A stretch of 9,032 bases of DNA from Chloroflexota bacterium. Its GTDB lineage: Bacteria > Chloroflexota > Anaerolineae > Anaerolineales > UBA11579. The notes under the pieces were generated by a model. The model searched no databases. It was not told the DNA's origin and saw only the letters and a list, made by a program, of their open reading frames with translations. Shown piece by piece: positions 1 through 4,601 of this stretch. Every line of letters begins with the position of its first letter. The first letter of the stretch is position 1. Position numbers and translations under genes: made by a program. The DNA lies in contig QKGK01000055.1 of assembly GCA_003250455.1 (NCBI GenBank), positions 1-9,032 of the forward strand, in the 5' to 3' direction.

Positions 1-429
1 GCGGCAATGCTGGCCGCGGCCCTGGATGAGGTGGACTTCCCGCGGGTTGGGTTCAGCGGTTTGCTTTTCCCCCAATTGGAAGATTCTGTGCTGGCCGACC
101 GTGCGGCAGAGGGCGTGCTGACGGTCAAAGACCTGCTGATGTATTCGGCGGTGTGTGGCACCGGGCTGGATACGATCCCGCTGCCCGGTGATATCCGCCC
201 TGAAGAACTGGCCCCGCTGCTGCTGGACCTGGCAGCCCTGGCGCTGCGCCTGGATAAGCCCCTGACCGCCCGCCTGATGCCCGTACCGGGGAAAGCCGCC
301 GGGGAAGCCACCAGCTTCGACTTTGCTTTTTTTGCCAACAGCAAAGTGATGCCTCTGACTGCCCAGCCACTGGGAGAAAAAATCACGCAGTCCGCGCCGG
401 TGCAGATCCACCCCCGCAAGCGCGCTTGA
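1..429 (+). CDS. DUF711 (UPF0210-like) family protein, C-terminal part
   Basis: The reading frame is already open at base 1 (two Ala codons precede the first Met codon at 7), so this is the last 142 codons of a gene that starts outside the window; the TGA stop is at 427-429. The tail carries the segment YSAVCGTGLDTIPLPGD followed by an LDKPLTARLMPVPGK block and a final FDF..FANSKVMPL block, which I recognise as the conserved C-terminus of the DUF711 family, whose members are usually about 400-450 residues. The VCGTGLD and PVPGK motifs are intact. The biochemical role of the family is not established, so no function is given. It is a soluble-looking protein with no membrane segment in the visible part. 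The region after it has no classic Rho-independent terminator with a T tract; the nearest hairpin begins about 60 bases after the stop. Family call by memory of motifs, fairly confident. Confidence 0.8.
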   Translation, partial: AAMLAAALDEVDFPRVGFSGLLFPQLEDSVLADRAAEGVLTVKDLLMYSAVCGTGLDTIPLPGDIRPEELAPLLLDLAALALRLDKPLTARLMPVPGKAAGEATSFDFAFFANSKVMPLTAQPLGEKITQSAPVQIHPRKRA

Positions 430-487
430 ATGCTTGATGGGGTGATGTGCTTGTTTTATTAGGCCCCTTCCATACTTATTTCCCTGA

Positions 488-507
488 ACTCCCGCCTGCG
501 CGGGAGT
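488..507. repeat. hairpin ACTCCCGC/GCGGGAGT (left member of a head-to-head pair)
   Basis: A perfect 8-bp stem, ACTCCCGC at 488-495 and GCGGGAGT at 500-507, with a 4-base loop CTGC, followed on the right by GAC. Read on the minus strand it starts GTCACTCCCGC, almost identical to the GTCATTCCCGC that starts the plus-strand hairpin at 531. The GTCATTCCCGC-type hairpin is a common dispersed intergenic element in many bacterial genomes. No T tract follows, so I do not call it a terminator, although it could weakly end the DUF711 transcript. Confidence 0.7.
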
Positions 508-530
508 GACAGATTCTTCGCTTTTCTCGC

Positions 531-558
531 GTCATTCCCGCACGGGTCTAGCGGGAAT
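531..558. repeat. hairpin ATTCCCGC/GCGGGAAT (right member of a head-to-head pair)
   Basis: A perfect 8-bp stem, ATTCCCGC at 534-541 and GCGGGAAT at 551-558, with a 9-base loop, preceded by GTC at 531-533. It is the opposite-orientation counterpart of the hairpin at 488-507; the two conserved GTCAYTCCCGC ends face each other across a 20-base spacer (511-530). This arrangement resembles a BIME (paired, inverted REP elements). Being a dispersed repeat cannot be shown from one window. Confidence 0.65.
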
Positions 559-581
559 CCACACAGTCCCCTTTTTTTCTC

Positions 582-590
582 TGCTATAAT
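582..590 (+). promoter_or_regulatory. extended -10 promoter box without an obvious gene
   Basis: TGC-TATAAT is a perfect TATAAT with the upstream TGn extension. No good -35 is seen at the right distance (562-567 reads CACAGT), but extended -10 promoters can do without one. A start near 596-598 is predicted. No plausible open reading frame with a ribosome binding site follows, so if active it would drive a non-coding RNA. It sits in an AT-rich dip where such boxes occur by chance, hence the modest confidence. Confidence 0.4.
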
Positions 591-651
591 CTTTTAGCTT
601 CCACCAGACTAAAAGGTTAAATAACCTAAGTTGCCACCTGAAATTATTTCA
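591..651. repeat. three successive perfect short palindromes
   Basis: CTTTTAG (591-597) pairs with CTAAAAG (609-615) over an 11-base loop; AGGTTA (614-619) pairs with TAACCT (622-627) over AA; TGAAAT (639-644) pairs with ATTTCA (646-651) over a single T. All three arms are perfect and lie just downstream of the extended -10 box at 582-590. They could be operators or RNA hairpins. Each alone is weak in AT-rich DNA; the clustering is what is notable. Confidence 0.45.
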
Positions 652-701
652 AACGAAAACAGGCAGATTATTAACAAGATCAGACGAGCAAGCCCTTCAA
701 A

Positions 702-806
702 CCCCCACCCCGAAGTACTCCCCTTCCACGGCCAAATGGGGTGGGATCGCTCAAAATGCTTTCGGCTGGGGAAGGGGAAGACGACCGAAGGTGGTAGGGG
801 ATGGGG
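702..806. repeat. imperfect inverted repeat made of C4 and G4 tracts
   Basis: The left side is C-rich and the right side G-rich. The inner arm TCCCCTTCC (719-727) pairs perfectly with GGAAGGGGA (770-778); the outer arm at 702-711 matches the complement of 797-806 at eight of ten positions. The plus strand has four G4 runs at 768-771, 774-777, 797-800 and 803-806, so it could also form a G-quadruplex, though the middle loop would be long (19 bases). It looks like a decayed palindromic intergenic element; function unknown. Confidence 0.5.
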
Positions 807-855
807 CAAATTTTAACCCTGATCGCATTTGGTTCAAACAAGGTAGCAAATTGGA

Positions 856-889
856 TTAAATAAAAAAATGGCGACATTCGTCGCCATTT
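856..889 (-). terminator. Rho-independent terminator of the minus-strand membrane-protein gene
   Basis: AAATGGCGAC (866-875) and GTCGCCATTT (880-889) form a perfect 10-bp stem with a 4-base loop. On the minus strand the stem runs straight into a T-rich tract (complement of 856-868), the classic intrinsic terminator order, and it lies about 20 bases after the TGA stop at 909-911. In the plus direction the stem is followed by CACTTTCC rather than a clean T run, so termination should be mainly one-way. Confidence 0.92.
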
Positions 890-908
890 CACTTTCCATT
901 ATTTTCTG

Positions 909-1562
909 TCAATCTTCTACCAGGTCAAAATAGCCGTCGTAAGCGCTTTCTTCTTTTTTATTGATCGGCCGGGTCATTCCCACGGCGCGGTATTCGTTGA
1001 GCCGGCTGTCCACTTCGGTATTAAATTCCAGATAATGCTTGACGTAGATCACAAAGCCGCGGCCTTTATCCCTGGGAATGAAAATGTAATCCGGCAGGAA
1101 GAAGCGCAGCAGCTCTTCCGAAACCGGGAAGTTGTGGAGGTTGATGGTTGAGACAGTCTGGGCAAAATAATGGGTCAGGAAGCGCTTTTGCGCCCAACTC
1201 ATTTTCTGCTTTTCGTACAGATCCTTAAACTGCTCCATGCGCGTGCTTTCGATATTGGTATACGGGATCTTGAGGCGGAAAAACGGCATGGCGATGAGTA
1301 CATGGTTGCTGCGCGCCTGGACAAACCCCCGCCGCCGAACCAGGAAGACAAATATGGTGAGAGCCGCCAGCCCCACGCCGCCCCAAAACAGATATTGGTC
1401 ATTTGGCGGGGTGAAAGGGCCATCGAAATACGGGGCAACCCACCAGACACCCCAGATGATCACGGTGGCGAATAACAGGTTGCGGAACAGCCGGGTGAGG
1501 CTGTGCCGGACAAAGATGAGGATATGTTTTTCGCCCGATGTGGATTTGCGCTTTTTTGCCAT
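909..1562 (-). CDS. small membrane protein of unknown function, two transmembrane helices
   Basis: The 217-residue product has a basic, Lys/Arg-rich N-terminus (MAKKRKSTSGEK), two hydrophobic helices at about residues 28-46 and 57-76, and then a soluble part of about 140 residues. The stretch after helix two (FVQARSNHVLIAMPFFRLKIPYTNIESTRM, residues about 80-109, broken here only by reading order) has the alternating pattern of a bacterial PH-like beta domain, in which a hydrophobic readout is followed by an IPY..I motif; this resemblance is tentative. The basic N-terminus followed by a short loop between helices suggests both ends lie in the cytoplasm. The ATG at 1560-1562 is chosen because an AGGA-containing purine-rich stretch lies about 9 bases upstream on the minus strand; another ATG ten bases upstream is out of frame. 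It is a single-gene unit ended by the terminator at 856-889 and is divergent from the ATP-grasp gene. I do not recognise a specific family. Confidence 0.82.
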   Translation of the reverse strand: MAKKRKSTSGEKHILIFVRHSLTRLFRNLLFATVIIWGVWWVAPYFDGPFTPPNDQYLFWGGVGLAALTIFVFLVRRRGFVQARSNHVLIAMPFFRLKIPYTNIESTRMEQFKDLYEKQKMSWAQKRFLTHYFAQTVSTINLHNFPVSEELLRFFLPDYIFIPRDKGRGFVIYVKHYLEFNTEVDSRLNEYRAVGMTRPINKKEESAYDGYFDLVED

Positions 1563-1623
1563 ATGCGGCCATCCTTTCCTCTTAAAGCTCAGGGAGGGGA
1601 GATTCGTTCGGAGATGGTTAAAG

Positions 1624-1650
1624 TGTATAGCGTTTTATCATTTCAGGCAA
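1624..1650 (-). promoter_or_regulatory. candidate promoter of the minus-strand membrane-protein gene
   Basis: On the minus strand TTGCCT (plus 1645-1650) and TATACA (plus 1624-1629) are separated by 15 bases, and lie about 60-90 bases before the ATG at 1562. The spacer is shorter than the usual 16-18, so the call is tentative. The -35 part overlaps the sequence ATTTCAGGC (plus 1640-1648), which recurs at 1809-1817 near the divergent promoter. Confidence 0.3.
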
Positions 1651-1787
1651 CACAAAAGAAGCGATTGGATTTTTTTATGAAGGGGCTGGGCAGATGCGAT
1701 GCTCCCCCGGTAGCAGTCCCTGAGACGATACCTGCTGGATTCACCTCAGCCCGATATGGTTTTCTCTACGACTTATCCGGCTCTTTG

Positions 1788-1799
1788 TGATATGATAAT
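1788..1799 (+). promoter_or_regulatory. candidate extended -10 promoter of the ATP-grasp/esterase unit
   Basis: TGA-TATGAT at 1788-1796 is a TGn-extended -10 box; GATAAT at 1794-1799 is an overlapping alternative. No good -35 is visible around 1768-1776. A transcript start near 1803-1806 would leave a leader of about 40 bases containing the AAGGA ribosome binding site at 1833-1837. Confidence 0.45.
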
Positions 1800-1801
1800 C
1801 C

Positions 1802-1813
1802 GAAATTAATTTC
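1802..1813. promoter_or_regulatory. candidate operator palindrome GAAATTAATTTC
   Basis: A perfect 12-base palindrome lies right over the predicted transcript start of the ATP-grasp/esterase unit, a classic position for repressor binding. It extends rightward into ATTTCAGGC (1809-1817), which is repeated exactly at 1640-1648 beside the candidate divergent promoter. No regulator gene is in the window, so the binding factor is unknown. Confidence 0.4.
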
Positions 1814-1844
1814 AGGCTTCAGACTCACAAATAAGGAAAAAATT

Positions 1845-2999
1845 ATGAATATCGTTTTCCTGTCACCTCATTTTCCACCTAACTATTACCCATTCAGTGT
1901 GAACTTGCGCCGCATGGGGGCGAATGTCCTGGGGATCGCGGATACCCAATACGGGCACCTGCGCCAGGAATTACGATCGGCCCTGACAGAATATTACCGC
2001 GTGGACGATATGAACAATTACGATCAATTGCTGCGCGCCCTGGGTCATTTTACCTCCCGGTTCGGAAAGCTAGACAGGCTCGATTCCCTTAATGAGTATT
2101 GGCTTGAAACCGAAGCCCGGCTTCGCACAGATTTCAACATCGAGGGCCTGAAAACAAGCCAGATGGGGCCGATCAAACGCAAATCAAGGATGAAAAAGGT
2201 CTTTCAAAAAGCCGGGGTCGATGTTGCCCGCGGCCGGATCGTTCGAAATATAAAAGATGCCCTCGACCTGATTGATGAAACCGGATACCCTGTGGTTGCC
2301 AAACCGGATATTGGCGTTGGCGCGGCGAAAACATATAAAATTCAGGACCAAACCCAACTGGAAAATTTCTTCAACGATAAACCCCCGGTTGAATATTTTA
2401 TGGAAGAATTTGTCCAGGGGCAGATTGTCTCCTTTGATGGCATTGTGGACGAAAAAGGCATCCCGATATTCACTACAGCACACGAATACAGCACGGGGGT
2501 GATGGAAGCGGTCAACCAGGCCCAGGATATTTACTATTACTCCTTCAGGGAAATCCCCCCTAATTTGGAAGAAACCGGGCTCAAAACTGTGGAAGCATTT
2601 AAATTGCGCAGCCGCTTTTTCCACCTGGAGTATTTCCGCACCCAGGATAACCGCCTGGTAGCCCTGGAAGTCAATATGCGCCCGCCTGGCGGTCTGACCA
2701 CCGATATGTTCAACTATGCCAATGATATCGATATTTACGCCATCTGGGCTGAGATGATCGTACGCGGGTCTGCCAAGGTCACCACAACCAGACCATACCA
2801 TGCGGCATATGTGGGGCGGAGAGGCGATCGGCAGTATAAACTCACCCATCAACAGGTGATGGCGGCATGCGGCGATGCACTGCGTCATCACCAACCGATC
2901 GAAGGTGTTTTTGCAGCAGCGCTTGGGTCGTATGGATATCTATTGGCGACCCCTGATCTGGATCAGGTGATTCAGCTGGCGGATACGATTCAGGAGTGA
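1845..2999 (+). CDS. ATP-grasp superfamily ligase-like enzyme
   Basis: The 384-residue product has the layout of an ATP-grasp enzyme: an N-terminal pre-ATP-grasp alpha/beta part (about 1-110, opening MNIVFLSPHFPPNYYPF), a linker helix with Lys/Arg (111-124), then the ATP-grasp fold (about 115-315). Visible motifs are PVVAKPDIGVGAAK (149-162), with the probable ATP-binding Lys153 and a glycine-rich loop; YFMEEFV (184-190), with the hinge glutamates; and FHLEYF..LVALEVNMRPPGG (259-283), with Glu262, Glu275 and Asn277 as the usual metal ligands. Family members join a carboxylate, through an acyl-phosphate, to an amine or thiol; the substrate here is unknown. The ATG at 1845 follows AAGGA (1833-1837) with 7 bases of spacing. 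Only four bases separate its stop from the esterase start, so the two are almost surely one transcript. The nearby esterase hints at a ligase/hydrolase pair acting on one compound (inference). Length is typical of carboxylate-amine ligase-like ATP-grasp proteins. Confidence 0.88.
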   Translation: MNIVFLSPHFPPNYYPFSVNLRRMGANVLGIADTQYGHLRQELRSALTEYYRVDDMNNYDQLLRALGHFTSRFGKLDRLDSLNEYWLETEARLRTDFNIEGLKTSQMGPIKRKSRMKKVFQKAGVDVARGRIVRNIKDALDLIDETGYPVVAKPDIGVGAAKTYKIQDQTQLENFFNDKPPVEYFMEEFVQGQIVSFDGIVDEKGIPIFTTAHEYSTGVMEAVNQAQDIYYYSFREIPPNLEETGLKTVEAFKLRSRFFHLEYFRTQDNRLVALEVNMRPPGGLTTDMFNYANDIDIYAIWAEMIVRGSAKVTTTRPYHAAYVGRRGDRQYKLTHQQVMAACGDALRHHQPIEGVFAAALGSYGYLLATPDLDQVIQLADTIQE

Positions 3000-3003
3000 A
3001 CGG

Positions 3004-3759
3004 GTGAAGATCGAATACCACAAATGGTTCAGCCCTTCCCTCGGGCAGGATATGGAGCTAAAGGTTTACGGGTATTATGGTAAGCCGCTGATCGCGTTCC
3101 CCGCCCAGGCGGGCCGCTTCTATGATTTTGAGAACTTCGGCATGGTAGGGGCCATTTCCTCCCAGATCGAATCCGGGCGCGTAAAATTATTCTGCGTTGA
3201 TTCGGTTGACGGGCAATCGTGGACGAATTGGAACAGCCATCCTGCAGACCGGGCCTGGCGGCACCAGGACTACGACCGCTATATCACCAATGAAGTTGCA
3301 CCGTTCATCCGTGAAAATTGTAATCACAGCCAGGAGAAATTCATTGCTACCGGGGCCAGTATGGGGGCTTATCATGCGGCCAATTTCTTCTTCCGGCATC
3401 CGGATATCTTTGATACCACCATTGCCCTCAGCGGCGTGTATCGTCTCAATATGTTCATTGGCGATTACATGGACGATAACGTTTATTTCAACTCACCCCT
3501 GGATTACTTGCCTAACCTGGACGACCGCTGGTACCTGGAACGCTATCAGAAAAGTAACATCATCATCTCATGTGGACAGGGCGCCTGGGAAGACGAAATG
3601 CTGGCCGACAGCCATGCCCTCAAGCGCATCCTGGAGACCAAAGGAGTCCCAGCCTGGTTTGACTTTTGGGGATATGACGTCAACCACGATTGGCCCTGGT
3701 GGCATAAAATGCTGCCGTATTATCTCGACCATTTGGAACTCCCGGCATTTTCAGGCTGA
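3004..3759 (+). CDS. alpha/beta-hydrolase fold esterase (putative esterase family)
   Basis: This 251-residue protein has the features of the putative-esterase branch (COG4947-like) of alpha/beta hydrolases. The nucleophile elbow is GASMG, with Ser119 as nucleophile, after the strand EKFIATG. The C-terminal YDVNHDWPWW segment (224-233) supplies the likely catalytic His228, and the acid may be one of the Asp/Glu in AWEDEMLADS (194-203). The N-terminal VYGYYGKPLIAFPAQAGRFYDF segment resembles the first strand and oxyanion region of this family. There is no signal peptide or membrane helix, so it should act in the cytoplasm. The GTG at 3004 is preferred over the Met codon at 3052 because AGGAG (2992-2996), overlapping the end of the ligase gene, sits 7 bases before it and the upstream residues fit the family start. 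It probably hydrolyses an ester, thioester or amide related to the neighbouring ligase's product; the substrate cannot be read from sequence. Confidence 0.87.
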   Translation: MKIEYHKWFSPSLGQDMELKVYGYYGKPLIAFPAQAGRFYDFENFGMVGAISSQIESGRVKLFCVDSVDGQSWTNWNSHPADRAWRHQDYDRYITNEVAPFIRENCNHSQEKFIATGASMGAYHAANFFFRHPDIFDTTIALSGVYRLNMFIGDYMDDNVYFNSPLDYLPNLDDRWYLERYQKSNIIISCGQGAWEDEMLADSHALKRILETKGVPAWFDFWGYDVNHDWPWWHKMLPYYLDHLELPAFSG

Positions 3760-3849
3760 TCCGTACAGACGCCTGATAACCTGTTTCCCTCCGAAAATAA
3801 TGCTCCAGCATGCCTGTTGTATCCAGTGTTCGATATTTATCTAATTCTG

Positions 3850-3858
3850 TGGTATGCT
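3850..3858 (+). promoter_or_regulatory. extended -10 promoter giving a probably leaderless transcript
   Basis: TGG-TATGCT (3850-3858) is a TGn-extended -10 box ending 8 bases before the ATG at 3867. A transcript starting 7-9 bases after the box would begin at or within a base or so of the ATG. No ribosome binding site is present in the 20 bases before the start, which agrees with leaderless initiation. The -35 region (TTCGAT at 3829-3834, 18 bases upstream) is poor. Confidence 0.5.
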
Positions 3859-3866
3859 AGCAAAAT

Positions 3867-4601
3867 ATGGAAAAACCCAACCTCTCTCCACAAGAAGTGC
3901 AGCGTTTATACGCCAGTTTCGATGCACCCATCACCGCCCTGGACTGCGGCAGGAAATGCGCCCCTTATAATGAAGGCGGCAAACCTTTCTGCTGCGATAT
4001 TTGTGTGGCCGTGCCTACGCTGTATGAGTTTGAATGGGACTATGTGCGCAAGAACACCGACTTGTGGTTCGAGTGGAAGGCCGAAAACTGCACCGATACT
4101 CCTGAGGAGGCCGCTGAAGAAGTGGCCCGGCTCTCAGAGGAAACCCCGGATTCGATGATGCTGGCAGAATGTCTGGGTCCCAGCCTGTGCCAGCGCGATT
4201 TCCGCGGTCTCACCTGCCGGCAGTTCCCTTTCTTCCCCTATATCGATTCGCAGGGGAACCTGCTGGGGCTTTCCTACTATTGGGAGTATGAGGAGCAGTG
4301 CTGGGTGGTCAGCAACCTTGCCGTGGTCACCGAGGAGTATAAGCGGCAGTTCCTGGCAGCCTTTGAAACCATTTTCGAGCTTGTCCCCGGGGAGTTTGAG
4401 AACTACCAATACCATTCAGAAGTGATGCGCGACGCATTCAACGAACAGCGCCGGGCAATCCCTTTGCTGCACCGCAACGGTTATGCCTACAAGATCAGCA
4501 CCCACAACGAACGCATGCGCCGGGTGCCCGTAGAATCCCTGCCAAAATTTGGCCCGTACAAACTGGCCGCCGAGATGCCTTTTCCAGACGAAGAAGTATG
4601 A
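3867..4601 (+). CDS. cysteine-cluster (YkgJ/CxxCxxCC-like) putative metal-binding protein
   Basis: The 244-residue product carries ten cysteines arranged as a probable metal or Fe-S site: Cys27-x3-Cys31, then Cys42-Cys43-x2-Cys46 (in FCCDIC), Cys75, Cys102-x5-Cys108-x8-Cys117 (the last in GLTCRQFPFFPY) and Cys145. The order of an early CxxxC, a CC-x2-C cluster and a later TCRxFPFxP motif is what I associate with the YkgJ-type cysteine-cluster family, whose ligands are Zn or Fe and whose roles are mostly unknown. It is longer than minimal YkgJ domains because of a helical C-terminal part (about 155-244). There is no signal peptide or membrane helix, so it is probably cytoplasmic. The ATG at 3867 has no Shine-Dalgarno sequence but sits 8 bases after a -10 box. 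The TGA stop overlaps the next ATG (ATGA, 4598-4601), so translation is coupled to the ABC exporter subunit and a joint function is likely. The exact role is unknown. Confidence 0.8.
   Translation: MEKPNLSPQEVQRLYASFDAPITALDCGRKCAPYNEGGKPFCCDICVAVPTLYEFEWDYVRKNTDLWFEWKAENCTDTPEEAAEEVARLSEETPDSMMLAECLGPSLCQRDFRGLTCRQFPFFPYIDSQGNLLGLSYYWEYEEQCWVVSNLAVVTEEYKRQFLAAFETIFELVPGEFENYQYHSEVMRDAFNEQRRAIPLLHRNGYAYKISTHNERMRRVPVESLPKFGPYKLAAEMPFPDEEV

Larger units (their letters stand above)
430..908. other. gene-free, structure-rich intergenic region between convergent genes
   Basis: This 479-base stretch between two convergent genes has no credible protein gene. Short frames such as the TTG-started one at 631-816 lack a ribosome binding site, are of low complexity (Gly, Arg, Pro, Lys) and cross inverted repeats. 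It does hold, in order: a hairpin pair at 488-558, an extended -10 box at 582-590 with three palindromes down to 651, a G/C-tract inverted repeat at 702-806, and a Rho-independent terminator for the minus-strand gene at 856-889. Base composition swings from GC-rich (488-560) to AT-rich (580-680) to G/C-tract (700-806) and back to AT-rich (811-870), unlike the even GC-rich coding regions around it. Confidence 0.7.

Noticed and set aside
631..816. TTG-started 61-codon frame in the intergenic region
   Set aside because: No ribosome binding site, low-complexity composition and overlap with the G/C-tract inverted repeat; overlapping frames on the other strand (609-809, 680-892) are equally unconvincing.
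1503..1790. Plus-strand frames opposite and beyond the start of the membrane-protein gene (1237-1680, 1503-1790)
   Set aside because: They run antisense into the real minus-strand gene and through its promoter region, without a ribosome binding site or recognisable motifs.
1680..1790. Possible structured leader or riboswitch before the ATP-grasp gene
   Set aside because: It lies upstream of the predicted transcript start and shows only short pairings (AGCAG/CTGCT); I recognise no riboswitch class.
2184..2894. 236-codon minus-strand frame inside the ATP-grasp gene
   Set aside because: It is the antisense shadow of a gene with clear ATP-grasp motifs; its own translation shows no family features.
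3749..3757. Third TTTCAGGCT match at the end of the esterase gene
   Set aside because: It lies in and just around the coding end with no palindrome or promoter; most likely chance.
3197..3844. 215-codon plus-strand frame overlapping the esterase
   Set aside because: Its translation is rich in Ile, Ser, Thr and Trp without motifs, whereas the other frame carries GASMG and a plausible catalytic His.
3760..3866. Terminator between the esterase and cysteine-cluster genes
   Set aside because: The only hairpin seen (ATGC-TCCA-GCAT near 3800) has a 4-bp stem and no T tract.
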